From Solwaraspora sp. WMMD791 (GTDB lineage Bacteria; Actinomycetota; Actinomycetes; Mycobacteriales; Micromonosporaceae), in the NCBI RefSeq assembly GCF_029581195.1, contig NZ_CP120737.1, positions 1,922,001 through 1,986,000 on the forward strand: a DNA stretch of 64,000 bases, written 5' to 3'. Under the pieces are notes generated by a model that saw only the letters and a list, made by a program, of their open reading frames with translations, was not told the origin of the DNA and did not search any database. Made by a program: the position numbers and the translations under genes. Each line of letters starts with the position of its first letter. Positions within the stretch are counted from its first letter, which is position 1. Below are positions 8,714-17,857 of the stretch, in pieces.

Positions 8714-11401
8714 TCAGTGGTCGGCGCTGTGCCAGTCGGTGCCGACGCCGACGGAGACCTCCAGCGGCACCGACAACGGGTACGCCCCGCCCATCTCGCG
8801 ACGGACCAGCTCCTCCAGATCGGCCCGCTCCCCCGGGGCCACCTCGAACACCAGCTCGTCGTGCACCTGCAGCAGCATCCGCGACCGCAGCGGCGAGGCG
8901 CGCAGCGCGGTGTCGACGTGCAGCATCGCCACCTTGATCAGGTCGGCGGCGGAGCCCTGGATGGGTGCGTTGAGGGCCATCCGTTCGGCCATCTCCCGGC
9001 GCTGCCGGTTGTCGCTGACCAGGTCCGGCAGGTACCGGCGCCGGCCCAGGATCGTCGAGGTGTAGCCGTCCTGGCGGGCCTGGGCGACCAGCGCCTGCAG
9101 GTAGTCGCGGACCCCGCCGAACCGGCGGAAGTACTCCTCCATCAGAGCCCGGGCCTCGTCGGTGGCGATCCCGAGCTGCTGGGACAGGCCGAAGGCGCTC
9201 AGCCCGTACGCCAGGCCGTAGTTCATCGCCTTGATCCGGCGGCGCTGCTCGGCGCTGACCGACTCCAGCGGCACCTGGAACACCGACGACGCGGTCACCG
9301 CGTGGAAGTCCTCGCCGGAGTTGAACGCCTCGATCAGCGCCTCGTCAGCGGAGAGGTGGGCCATGATCCGCATCTCGATCTGGCTGTAGTCGGCGGTCAG
9401 CAGCGACTCGTACCCGGCGCCGACGACGAACGCCCGCCGGATCCGACGGCCCTCCTCGGTGCGGATCGGAATGTTCTGCAGGTTCGGGTCGGTCGAGGAG
9501 AGCCGGCCGGTGGCGGCCACCGTCTGGTGGAAGGTGGTGTGGATCCGCCCGTCGTCGGAGATCGACTTGAGCAGTCCGTCGACGGTCGACTTGAGCCGGG
9601 CCACGTCGCGGTGGCGCAGCAGGTGCGCCAGCAGCGGATGCTCCGTCTGCGCGAACAGCCACTGCAGGGCGTCGGCGTCGGTGGTGTACCCGGTCTTGAT
9701 CTTCTTGGTCTTGGGCAGCCCCAGATCGGTGAAGAGGATCTCCTGCAGCTGCTTGGGCGAACCGAGGTTGAACTCCCGGCCGATCACCCCGTACGCCGCC
9801 TGCGCGGCCGCCTTGACCTCGGCGGCGAAGACCGCCTCCAGCTCGGTCAGGTACTCGGTGTCGGCGGCGATGCCGGCCTGCTCCATCGCGGCGAGGACCT
9901 CGACCAGCGGCAACTCGACGTCGGCGAGCAGCCGGGTCGAGGCGTCCCCGTCGCGGGCCAGCTCGGCGTCGATCGCCACCGCCAGATCCAGGGTGGCCCG
10001 GGCCCGCAGCATCAGGTTCTGCTCGACCTCGCCCTGCGGCCCGAGGCCGTCGAGGGTGAGCTGCCCGTCGTCGGGTGCGTCGACCCGCAACTCCCGGTGC
10101 AGGTAGCGCAGAGCCAGGTCGATCAGGTCGTAGGAGCGCTGGTCGGGCCGGGCCAGGTAGGCGGCGAGCGCGGTGTCCCGGTCGATGCCCGCCAGCGACC
10201 AGCCGTGGGCGGCGAACGCCAACCGGGCCGGTTTGCTGTCGTGCAGCACCTTGCGGCGCTGCCCGTCGGCGAGCCAGTCGGCGACCGCCGCCTCGTCGGT
10301 GGCGTCCAACGCGGCGGGGTCGAACCAGGCGGCGGCACCGTCGGCGGTCGCCACCGCGACCGCCGTCACCGTGCCGGTACCCCGGCCGAAGCTGCCGGCG
10401 ACCGCGACGCCGACGCTGGCGCCGGCCGGCGCGTGCGCGGCCAGCCAGGGGGCGACCGCCCCGGCACCGAGCACCTGCCCGGCCAGGTCGAACCCGGCCT
10501 CGGCCTCCGGCTCGACCGCGTCGAGGTACTGGTAGAGCCGGTCCCGCAGGATCCGGAACTGCAGGGCGTCGAACACCTGGTGGACGGCCTCCCGGTCCCA
10601 CCCGGCCCAGCGGGCGTCGACCGGGGTCAACGGCAGGTCCAGATCCGCCACCAGGCAGTTGAGCTCGTAGTTGCGGATCACGTCGGCGAGCCGCTCCCGC
10701 AGGCTCTCCCCCGCCTTGCCCTTGATCTGGTCGGCCTGGGCGATCACCCCGTCCAGCCCGCCGTACTGGCTGATCCACTTGGCGGCGGTCTTCGGACCGA
10801 CACCGGGCACCCCGGGCAGGTTGTCGCTGGCCTCGCCGACCAGAGCGGCCAGGTCCCGGTAGTGCTGCGGCCCGACGCCGTACCGGGCGGTGACTGCCGC
10901 CGGGTCCATCCGGGCCAGGTCGGAGACGCCCTTGCGCGGGTAGAGCACGGTGATCCGGTCGTCGACCAGCTGGAAGGCGTCCCGGTCGCCGGTGCAGATC
11001 AGCACGTCCATCCCGGCGTCGCGGCCGGCGCAGGCCAGGGTGGCGATGATGTCGTCGGCCTCGTAGTTGTCCTTGGTGACGTACGGGATTCTCAGGGCGG
11101 CGAGCACCTCCTGCACCAGGCTCACCTGCCCGGCGAAGTCGGCCGGGCTCTCCGAACGGCCGGCCTTGTACTCGGCGTACCGCTCCGTGCGGAACGACCG
11201 GCGGGAGATGTCGAAGGCGACCACGATGTGCGTCGGCCGCTCGTCGCGCAGCACGTTGATCAACATCGAGGTGAAGCCATAGACCGCGTTGGTCGGCTGC
11301 CCCGTGCTGGTGGAGAAGTTCTCCACCGGCAGGGCGAAGAACGCCCGGTAGGCCAGCGAATGGCCGTCGAGAAGCAGCAGTCGGGGCGCGTCGTCGGTCA
11401 C
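8714..11401 (-). CDS. polA: DNA polymerase I
   Basis: Replication/repair polymerase of 895 residues. Domain order: N-terminal 5'-3' exonuclease (LLLDGHSLAYRAFFALP, NYEADDIIATLA, GDRDAFQL, GVPGVGPKTAAKW), a central 3'-5' exonuclease-like domain, and the C-terminal family A polymerase with DYSQIEMRIMAHLS (motif A), RRRIKAMNYGLAYG (O helix, motif B) and LQVHDELVFEV (motif C). In the central domain the metal-binding DxE of active proofreading enzymes is replaced (TAVAVATADGAAAWF), so proofreading is probably lost, as in Taq and many actinobacterial PolA. GTG start VTDDAPRLLL was chosen to fit the family N-terminus. Confidence 0.96.
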   Translation of the reverse strand: MTDDAPRLLLLDGHSLAYRAFFALPVENFSTSTGQPTNAVYGFTSMLINVLRDERPTHIVVAFDISRRSFRTERYAEYKAGRSESPADFAGQVSLVQEVLAALRIPYVTKDNYEADDIIATLACAGRDAGMDVLICTGDRDAFQLVDDRITVLYPRKGVSDLARMDPAAVTARYGVGPQHYRDLAALVGEASDNLPGVPGVGPKTAAKWISQYGGLDGVIAQADQIKGKAGESLRERLADVIRNYELNCLVADLDLPLTPVDARWAGWDREAVHQVFDALQFRILRDRLYQYLDAVEPEAEAGFDLAGQVLGAGAVAPWLAAHAPAGASVGVAVAGSFGRGTGTVTAVAVATADGAAAWFDPAALDATDEAAVADWLADGQRRKVLHDSKPARLAFAAHGWSLAGIDRDTALAAYLARPDQRSYDLIDLALRYLHRELRVDAPDDGQLTLDGLGPQGEVEQNLMLRARATLDLAVAIDAELARDGDASTRLLADVELPLVEVLAAMEQAGIAADTEYLTELEAVFAAEVKAAAQAAYGVIGREFNLGSPKQLQEILFTDLGLPKTKKIKTGYTTDADALQWLFAQTEHPLLAHLLRHRDVARLKSTVDGLLKSISDDGRIHTTFHQTVAATGRLSSTDPNLQNIPIRTEEGRRIRRAFVVGAGYESLLTADYSQIEMRIMAHLSADEALIEAFNSGEDFHAVTASSVFQVPLESVSAEQRRRIKAMNYGLAYGLSAFGLSQQLGIATDEARALMEEYFRRFGGVRDYLQALVAQARQDGYTSTILGRRRYLPDLVSDNRQRREMAERMALNAPIQGSAADLIKVAMLHVDTALRASPLRSRMLLQVHDELVFEVAPGERADLEELVRREMGGAYPLSVPLEVSVGVGTDWHSADH

Positions 11402-11470
11402 GTCAAGCGACTCTAGTCGTGGGGTGTGACACCGGGCCCGGCGGCTCACGGCCCGCCACACCACACGAGT

Positions 11471-12256
11471 TCAGAGGACCTTGCTCAGGAACGCCCGGGT
11501 CCGCTCGTGCCGCGGGTCGGCGAGCACCTCGCGGGGCACGCCGGCCTCGACCACCACCCCGCCGTCCATGAACACCAGCGCGTCGCCGACCTCCCGGGCG
11601 AAGCCGATCTCGTGGGTCACCACGATCATCGTCATCCCGTCCTGCGCCAGGTCCCGCATCACGTCCAGGACCTCACCGACGAGTTCGGGATCCAAGGCGC
11701 TGGTCGGCTCGTCGAAGAGCATCACCTTCGGCCGCATCGCCAACGCGCGCGCGATCGCCACCCGCTGCTGCTGACCACCGGAGAGCTGACCCGGGTACGC
11801 GTGCGCCCGGTCGGCCAGGCCGACCCGGTCCAGCAGCGCCACCGCACGCTCGCGGACCGCCGCCTTCGGCTCCCCGCGGACCCGCAGCGGCGCCTCCATC
11901 ACGTTCGCCAGGGCGCTCATGTGCGGGAAGAGGTTGAACCGCTGGAACACCATGCCGATGCTCCGCCGCTGCGCGGCCACCTCCCGGGCCGGCAACTCGT
12001 GCAGCTTGCCGCCCCGCTGCCGGTAGCCGACCAGTGCCCCGTCCACCCAGATCCGCCCGGCGTCGATCTTCTCCAGGTGGTTGATGCAGCGCAGGAAGGT
12101 CGACTTGCCCGAGCCGGACGGCCCGATCACACAGCACACCTCACCGGGGCGTACCGCCAGGTCCACGCCGTTGAGCACGTCCAGCGACCCGAACGACTTG
12201 TGCACGTTCTCGGCGTACACCATCAGGGTGTCCGGCCCGGCGGCCGACGTGGTCAT
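11471..12256 (-). CDS. Polar amino acid ABC transporter, ATP-binding protein
   Basis: A 261-residue ATPase of the GlnQ/HisP type that energises the adjacent permease. Motifs: Walker [11 protein letters not shown]-loop [11 protein letters not shown], signature LSGGQQQR, Walker [13 protein letters not shown] and switch H in [11 protein letters not shown] start overlaps the permease stop by 4 bp. Substrate range (glutamine, glutamate, cystine or arginine) cannot be settled. Confidence 0.93.
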   Translation of the reverse strand: MTTSAAGPDTLMVYAENVHKSFGSLDVLNGVDLAVRPGEVCCVIGPSGSGKSTFLRCINHLEKIDAGRIWVDGALVGYRQRGGKLHELPAREVAAQRRSIGMVFQRFNLFPHMSALANVMEAPLRVRGEPKAAVRERAVALLDRVGLADRAHAYPGQLSGGQQQRVAIARALAMRPKVMLFDEPTSALDPELVGEVLDVMRDLAQDGMTMIVVTHEIGFAREVGDALVFMDGGVVVEAGVPREVLADPRHERTRAFLSKVL

Positions 12257-13236
12257 CGGGACCCTTTCGCAGCGGCGGCGCCGACACCGCGGGAGAACCG
12301 CCGTTCGACGAAGGACTGGCCGACCATCAGCACGCTGGTCAGCGCCAGGTACCACAGGCAGGCGGCGACCAGCATCGGAAAGACCTGGAAGGTCCGGGAC
12401 CCGACCGCCGACAGCTGGAAGAACAGCTCGTTGGTCACCGGTACGAAGGCCAGCAGCGAGGTGTCCTTGAGCATCGCTATCGTCTCGTTGCCGGTCGGCG
12501 GCACGATCACCCGCATCGCCTGCGGCAGCACCACCCGGCGCAGGGTCAGGCCCTGGCTCATGCCGAGCGCGGCGCAGGCCTCGGCCTGACCGGGGTCGAC
12601 CGAGCCGATCCCGGCCCGGACGATCTCCGCCATGTAGGCCGCCTCGGACAGCGCCAGCCCGAGCAGACCGGCCACGAACCCGCTGATCGCGGTCCGGGCG
12701 TCGAAGCCCCAGATCCGGGCCTCGAAGTCGGTCACGCCGAACAGCGCACCGAGCTGCCGGTCGAACGGCAGCCCGAACTCCAGCCGCTCCCACAGGATGC
12801 CGAGGTTGCCGAAGAGGACCAGCAGCACCACCCGGGGCACCGCCCGGAAGAACCAGGTGTAGAGCCAGGCGACCCCGGCCAGGATCGGATTGCCGGACAG
12901 CCGCATCACCGCGACCAGTACCCCGACGGCGACGCCGATCAGCATCGCGAGCAGCGTCATCGTGATGGTGGTCCGGACGCCTTCGATGATCGGCGGCCGG
13001 AACATGTTGTCGACCATGAACGCCCACTGGAAGCGGTCGTTGCTGACCAGCAGGTGGACGAACATCGCGGCGAGCACGGCGAGCACGCCGATCGCCACCC
13101 AGCGGCCCGGTCGCCGTACCGGCACCGCTCTGATCGGATCCGGACGGGCCCGGAGCGGCCCGGACGGCACCTCGCCGGCCGGGTCCGGCCCGGACGGCGG
13201 GGTGCCGTCCGGGCCGGTGGAGGGGTTCATCGCCAT
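12253..13236 (-). CDS. Polar amino acid ABC transporter, permease
   Basis: A 327-residue His/Glu/Gln-type permease. A Pro/Asp-rich cytoplasmic head of about 65 residues precedes a membrane segment ([19 protein letters not shown]) and the BPD_transp_1 domain with the EAA loop [24 protein letters not shown]-type sequence near residue 210. It sits between the substrate-binding lipoprotein and the ATPase in a three-gene operon. A second ATG two codons on is an equally good start. Confidence 0.92.
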   Translation of the reverse strand: MAMNPSTGPDGTPPSGPDPAGEVPSGPLRARPDPIRAVPVRRPGRWVAIGVLAVLAAMFVHLLVSNDRFQWAFMVDNMFRPPIIEGVRTTITMTLLAMLIGVAVGVLVAVMRLSGNPILAGVAWLYTWFFRAVPRVVLLVLFGNLGILWERLEFGLPFDRQLGALFGVTDFEARIWGFDARTAISGFVAGLLGLALSEAAYMAEIVRAGIGSVDPGQAEACAALGMSQGLTLRRVVLPQAMRVIVPPTGNETIAMLKDTSLLAFVPVTNELFFQLSAVGSRTFQVFPMLVAACLWYLALTSVLMVGQSFVERRFSRGVGAAAAKGSR

Positions 13237-13252
13237 CGCCGGTCGACGCGGC

Positions 13253-14152
13253 TCAGGGGTTGACTGCCGGGTCGGTGATCCCGCCCGCCTCGACGCCCCA
13301 GTTGCTCAGCGCCTGCTCGTAGCTGCCGTCGGCGATGACCGCCGTCAGCGCCTGCGCCAGCGCCTCGGCGAACTCGGTCTGCTCCTGGGCGACGACATAG
13401 CCGTACGGGGCCGAGTCGTAGATGTCGCCGGACAGTTCCAGCTCACCGTTGGTCTGCTGGACCGCGTACGCGCAGACCGGCGAGTCGGCCAGCATCGCGT
13501 CGTTCTTGCCGGAGACCACCGAGGCGGTGGCCTGGTCCTGACCCTGGAACTGCTCGATGGTGATCTCGGGGTTGCCGGCGGCGGTACAGGCCGCCGACCG
13601 GGCCTCGACGTCCTCGACCTGGACGGTGCCGGCCTGCACCGCCACCCGCTTGCCGCAGGCGTCGTCCGGGTCGACCGGTTCACCGGCGCGCGCCGCCCAC
13701 TGCGTGCCGGCCGAGAAGTACGACACCATGTTGACCTGGGTCTTGCGCTCGTCGTTGATGGTGAACGACGACACCCCGATCTCGTACTTGCCCGACATCA
13801 CCCCGGGGATGATGTCGTCGAACTGGCTGGGCACGTACTCGGTGGTCAGGCCGAGCTTGCCGGCGACCGTGTTGAACAGGTCGACGTCGAAGCCGACGAC
13901 CGTGGCACCGTCGGTGTCGAGGAACTCCGCCGGGGCGTACGTCGCGTCGATCCCGACCAGGATCTTGCCGTCGGCCTTGATCTCGTCCGGGACCAGCGCC
14001 GCCAGGTCGTCGTCGGCCGAGGCGCTCGGCGCGCCGGCACCGGGCTGTTCGACGCTGTCCTGTTCGCCGCAGGCGGCGATGGTCAGCATCAGGGCTACCG
14101 CGCCGACGACGCCGACGGCGGCCCGCCGGGTCCGGTGGTATCTGGTGGTCAC
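13253..14152 (-). CDS. Polar amino acid ABC transporter, substrate-binding lipoprotein
   Basis: A 299-residue SBP_bac_3 protein. The leader RYHRTRRAAVGVVGAVALML ends in the lipobox LTIAAC, so it is lipidated and membrane-anchored on the outside. The binding domain shows DGKILVGIDATYAPAEFLD, VGFDVDLFNTVAGKLG and YEIGVSSFTINDERK. GTG at 14152 has an excellent GGAGGA site 5-10 bases upstream, which decides the start. First gene of the transporter operon. Confidence 0.92.
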   Translation of the reverse strand: MTTRYHRTRRAAVGVVGAVALMLTIAACGEQDSVEQPGAGAPSASADDDLAALVPDEIKADGKILVGIDATYAPAEFLDTDGATVVGFDVDLFNTVAGKLGLTTEYVPSQFDDIIPGVMSGKYEIGVSSFTINDERKTQVNMVSYFSAGTQWAARAGEPVDPDDACGKRVAVQAGTVQVEDVEARSAACTAAGNPEITIEQFQGQDQATASVVSGKNDAMLADSPVCAYAVQQTNGELELSGDIYDSAPYGYVVAQEQTEFAEALAQALTAVIADGSYEQALSNWGVEAGGITDPAVNP

Positions 14153-14189
14153 GCTTCCTCCGAGGGGTCGGGCGTACCGGGTGTGCGGG

Positions 14190-14900
14190 TCAGGCGACAC
14201 CGAGGTACGCCTCCTTGACGGCCGGGTCGTGCAGCAGGTCGGTGCCGGTGCCGGACTTGACGATGCTGCCGGTCTCCAGCACGTACGCCCGGTGGGCGCG
14301 CGACAGCGCCTGCTGGGCGTTCTGCTCGACCAGCAGGACCGTGGTGCCCTGCTGGTTGATCTCCACGATGATGTCGAAGATCTGCTGGATCAGCATCGGC
14401 GCGAGCCCCATCGACGGCTCGTCGAGCAGCAGCAGCTTCGGCCGGCTCATCAGCGCCCGGCCGACGGCGAGCATCTGCTGCTCACCACCGGAGAGCGTGC
14501 CACCGGCCTGCTTGCGCCGCTCGGCGAGCCGGGGGAACAACCCCAGCACCCGGTCCAGGTCGGCGGCGACGCCGGCCCGGTCCCGGCGGGTGTACGCCCC
14601 CATGTCGAGGTTCTCCAGCACGGTCATGCCGGGGAAGATGCCCCGGCCCTCCGGTGCCTGGCAGAGCCCACGGCGCACGCGCAGGTCGGCGCGGAGCTTG
14701 GAGATCTCCTCGCCGTTGAAGGTGATCCGGCCGGACGCGATCGGCCGGATCCCGGAGATCGCCCGCATGGTCGTCGACTTGCCGGCACCGTTGGCGCCGA
14801 TCAGGGCCACGATCTCGCCCTCGTCGACCGTCAGGCTGATGCCGTGCAGCGCCTGGATCCGCCCGTAGAGCAGACTGACGTCCTCGATCTCAAGCAGCAT
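14190..14900 (-). CDS. livF: Branched-chain amino acid ABC transporter ATPase LivF
   Basis: The smaller of two Liv ATPases (236 aa). MLLEIEDVSLLYGRIQALHG leads into Walker A GANGAGKST, the LivF-typical GICQAPEGRGIFP-like segment (here RRGLCQAPEGRGIFPGMTV), signature LSGGEQQM, Walker B LLLLDEPSMGLAP and LVEQNAQQALSRAHRAYVLETG. It ends the liv operon and overlaps livG by 11 bp. Confidence 0.94.
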   Translation of the reverse strand: MLLEIEDVSLLYGRIQALHGISLTVDEGEIVALIGANGAGKSTTMRAISGIRPIASGRITFNGEEISKLRADLRVRRGLCQAPEGRGIFPGMTVLENLDMGAYTRRDRAGVAADLDRVLGLFPRLAERRKQAGGTLSGGEQQMLAVGRALMSRPKLLLLDEPSMGLAPMLIQQIFDIIVEINQQGTTVLLVEQNAQQALSRAHRAYVLETGSIVKSGTGTDLLHDPAVKEAYLGVA

Positions 14901-15708
14901 CGTCGGGCACTCCCAGGTAGGCGGCGATCACCCGGTGGTCCTCCCGCACGTCGGCGGGCAGTCCGTCGGCGATCTTCTTTCCGAACTCCAGCACCACGAT
15001 CCGGTCGGTGACCCCCATGACCAGGCGCATGTCGTGCTCGATCAGCAGCACGGTGACGCCCCGGTCACGGATCTGGCGGATCAGCTGGAGCAGTTCCTCC
15101 TTCTCCGCCGGGTTGAAACCGGCAGCCGGCTCGTCGAGGCAGAGCAGCACCGGGTCGGTCGCCAACGCGCGGGCGATCTCCAGGCGCCGCTGTTCGCCGT
15201 ACGACAGGTTGCGGGCCATCTCGTTGATCCGCTTGCCGATTCCGACGAAGTCCAGCAGCTCGCGGGCCTTCTCCCGGCCGTCGCGTTCCTCCCGCCAGTG
15301 CCGGGGCAGCCGCAGCATCGCCGAGATCACGCTGGTCTTGTGGTGGGCGTCCGCGCCGACCTGCACGTTCTCCAGGGCGGTCATCTCCGGGAAGAGCCGG
15401 ATGTTCTGGAAGGTGCGCGCCATCCCCATCTTGGTGATCTGGTGGCGCTTCTTTCCGGTGATCCGCTGGCCACGGAACCGGATCTCGCCCTCGCTGGGCC
15501 GGTAGATGCCGGTCATCGCGTTGAAGCAGGTCGTCTTGCCGGCCCCGTTCGGACCGATCAGGCCGAGGATCTCCCCCTTGTACAGGGTGAAGTCCACGTC
15601 GTTGAGCGCGACCACGCCGCCGAAGCGCAACGTGACATGGTCGACCTCAAGCAGGGGTTCGCGGGTCACGGCGGTGGCACCGGCCCCGGTCGTCGCGGTG
15701 TCAGCCAC
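14890..15708 (-). CDS. livG: Branched-chain amino acid ABC transporter ATPase LivG
   Basis: A 272-residue LivG ATPase: Walker A GPNGAGKTTCFNAMTG, ARTFQNIRLFPEMTALENV, signature LSYGEQRRLEIARAL, Walker B LLCLDEPAAGFNP and the C-terminal Liv extension AYLGVPDDAA. GTG start overlaps the livM stop by 8 bp. Compared with LivF it has the characteristic long insertion after the Q-loop. Confidence 0.94.
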   Translation of the reverse strand: MADTATTGAGATAVTREPLLEVDHVTLRFGGVVALNDVDFTLYKGEILGLIGPNGAGKTTCFNAMTGIYRPSEGEIRFRGQRITGKKRHQITKMGMARTFQNIRLFPEMTALENVQVGADAHHKTSVISAMLRLPRHWREERDGREKARELLDFVGIGKRINEMARNLSYGEQRRLEIARALATDPVLLCLDEPAAGFNPAEKEELLQLIRQIRDRGVTVLLIEHDMRLVMGVTDRIVVLEFGKKIADGLPADVREDHRVIAAYLGVPDDAA

Positions 15709-16810
15709 CGACGGTCACCTCCTTACGCCGGTCCTTGAACTCGGCTGCCCGGCGTTTGCTGGAGATCAGGCCCTGCGGCCGGAAGATCATCATGACCACG
15801 AGGGTGAGCCCGAAGACCAGGAAGCGGTACTCGTACAGCTCCACCCCGAACAGCTCGATGCCCCGGAAGCGTTCGATCAGGTACGCCACCAGGCCACCGC
15901 CGACGATCGCGCCGACGATGTTGCCGGAGCCGCCGAGGATCACCGCCGCCAGGATGATGATCGAGTTGAGCAGCTCGAAGTTCTGCGAGCTGACGAAGTT
16001 CTGCTTGCCGGCGAACAGCGCCCCGGCCAGGCCGCCGATCGCCGCGCCCATGGCGAAGGCCCAGAGCTTGAACTTGAACGTCGGCACGCCCATCAGCTGG
16101 GCGGCGTCCTCGTCCTCGCGGATCGAGACCCAGGCCCGGCCGACCCGGCTGTGGCTGAGGTTGCGGACCAGGATCACCACCACGATGATCAGGGTCAGCA
16201 CCAGCCAGTAGTACGGGCGGGCGTCCAGTACGCCGAAGACCGGCTTACCGTCGGGGTAGGTGCCCGGCGGGTGCGGAATCTGGTTGAGGCCACGTTGGCC
16301 CTTGAGAAACTCGGAGCTGACCGCCGCGATCCGGATCATCTCGGCGAAGCCGAGGGTGACGATCGCCAGGTAGTCGCCGCGCAGCCGCAGCGTCGGGGTG
16401 CCCAGCAGCAGACCGGAGATCATCGTGATGCCGATCGCCAACGGCAGCGCCAGCAGCCACGGCCACAGGGTCTTGAGGTCGCTGCTGGGTGAGGTCAGCA
16501 CCGCGACGGTGTACGCACCGACCGCGAAGAAGCCGAAGTAGCCCAGGTCGAGCAGGCCGGCGAAGCCGACGACGATGTTGAGCCCGACGGCCAGCAGGAC
16601 GTAGATGGAGACGGTGAACAGCACCTGGGCGAAGTTCGACTCGGTGGTCGGGATCGGCCCGAGGTACTGGTAGAACTCCTTGTTCGGCAAGGCGTAGAAG
16701 AACACGACCACCGCGGCGAGCAGGCCCCAGCGGGCCCACCGCGGCATGTGGTGCCAGCGATCGGCGAACGCGCCGCGCGCGTCGTGCAGTTTGGCTCGCA
16801 CGTCGGTCAT
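15701..16810 (-). CDS. livM: Branched-chain amino acid ABC permease LivM
   Basis: A 369-residue multi-span permease with about ten hydrophobic segments. Family motifs include GFAGLLDLGYFGFFAVGAY and LRGDYLAIVTLGFAEMIRI, then the EAA-like SREDEDAAQLMGV loop (VSIREDEDAAQLMGVPT) and ILGGSGNIVGAIVGG. ATG at 16810 is preceded by GGGAGGG; the longer open frame upstream overlaps livH and was rejected. Overlaps livH by 4 bp. Confidence 0.93.
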   Translation of the reverse strand: MTDVRAKLHDARGAFADRWHHMPRWARWGLLAAVVVFFYALPNKEFYQYLGPIPTTESNFAQVLFTVSIYVLLAVGLNIVVGFAGLLDLGYFGFFAVGAYTVAVLTSPSSDLKTLWPWLLALPLAIGITMISGLLLGTPTLRLRGDYLAIVTLGFAEMIRIAAVSSEFLKGQRGLNQIPHPPGTYPDGKPVFGVLDARPYYWLVLTLIIVVVILVRNLSHSRVGRAWVSIREDEDAAQLMGVPTFKFKLWAFAMGAAIGGLAGALFAGKQNFVSSQNFELLNSIIILAAVILGGSGNIVGAIVGGGLVAYLIERFRGIELFGVELYEYRFLVFGLTLVVMMIFRPQGLISSKRRAAEFKDRRKEVTVGG

Positions 16811-17757
16811 ACCCGTGCCCTCCCCAGTGACTCGCCGAGCAGGCCGGTGGGCCGGAACATCAGCAGCACGACCAGTACGGCGAAGGCAACGAAGTCCTTC
16901 CACTGCGTACCGAACAGCCCGGACGCGTAGTTCTCCACCACGCCGAGCAGGAAGCCGCCGAGCAGCGCGCCCCGCAGGTTGCCGATCCCGCCGAGGACCG
17001 CGGCGGTGAACGCCTTGAGGCCGAGCAGGAAGCCGACGCTGTAGGTGAGCACGCCGATGCGGATGTTGTAGAGCACACCGGCGACGCCGGCCATCAGACC
17101 ACCGATGATGAAGATGGTCATGATGATCCGGTCCTTGTTCACCCCCATCAGCGCGGCGGTGTTCGGATCCTGGGCGACGGCCCGCACGCCCCGGCCGATC
17201 CGGCTGCGGTTGATGAAGAAGTCCAGACCGACCATCATCACCAGTGCGGCGACGACGGTGAGCAGCTGCACCGTGGTGATCGGCACCCCGGCGACTTCGA
17301 ACAGTGGACTGTTGCTGACGATCGTCGGCAGGCCCTGCGGCAGCCGGCGGGTGTAGATGCCGAACGCCTCGGCCATCACGATCGACGCGCCGATCGCGGT
17401 GATGAGGAAGGCGAGCGGGGGTGCGTTACGCTTACGCAACGGTCGGTAGGCCACCCGTTCCACCACGGTGGCGGTGGCCGCCGAGGCGAGCGCGGCGACG
17501 AGCAGCGCGATCAGCAGGTAGAAGATGATCGACCCGGTTCCGGTGACCACCGAGTCCTGGGTGAGTCCGAGGGCACCCCAGGTCCAGAGCGCGGCGAACG
17601 CTCCGGCGATGAAGACCTCGGAGTGGGCGAAGTTGATGAGACGCAGCACGCCGTAGACCAGCGTGTAGCCCAGCGCGACCAGGGCATAGATGGCGCCCTG
17701 CGTCAAGCCGGTCGTGGTGAGCTCTCCGAAGTTAGAGAGCAGTCCATTGACGTTCAA
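16807..17757 (-). CDS. livH: Branched-chain amino acid ABC permease LivH
   Basis: A 316-residue permease: GLTQGAIYALVALGYTLVYG, INFAHSEVFIAGAF and the EAA-loop VRAVAQDPNTAALMGVN, then VLGGIGNLRGALLGGF. The only sensible start is TTG at 17757 (LNVNGLLSNFGEL) with a GGAG 8-11 bases before; no in-frame ATG or GTG fits. A terminator-like hairpin lies between livK and this start, so expression is likely lower than livK. Confidence 0.92.
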   Translation of the reverse strand: MNVNGLLSNFGELTTTGLTQGAIYALVALGYTLVYGVLRLINFAHSEVFIAGAFAALWTWGALGLTQDSVVTGTGSIIFYLLIALLVAALASAATATVVERVAYRPLRKRNAPPLAFLITAIGASIVMAEAFGIYTRRLPQGLPTIVSNSPLFEVAGVPITTVQLLTVVAALVMMVGLDFFINRSRIGRGVRAVAQDPNTAALMGVNKDRIIMTIFIIGGLMAGVAGVLYNIRIGVLTYSVGFLLGLKAFTAAVLGGIGNLRGALLGGFLLGVVENYASGLFGTQWKDFVAFAVLVVLLMFRPTGLLGESLGRARV

Positions 17758-17791
17758 GGAGGGTGCTCCATTGAGGGCTGGGGAAAGAAAT

Positions 17792-17827
17792 CGGGTGCGG
17801 CCGGGAGCGAGCTCCCGGCCGCACCCG
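17792..17827 (-). terminator. Partial terminator between livK and livHMGF
   Basis: A 17-bp perfect inverted repeat (17792-17808 with 17811-17827, arm GGGTGCGGCCGGGAGC plus one pair) with a 2-nt gap. In the transcribed minus direction it is followed by ATTTCTTTCC, a U-rich tail. It sits 30 bp after the livK stop, fitting the common arrangement in which the abundant binding protein is uncoupled from the low-copy permease genes. Confidence 0.75.
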
Positions 17828-17857
17828 CTGAAAAGCTGACCTGCCGATGGGGACGGA

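Noticed and set aside
8717-11416. 899-codon plus-strand frame opposite polA
   Set aside because: Mirror of the polA reading frame; no motifs.
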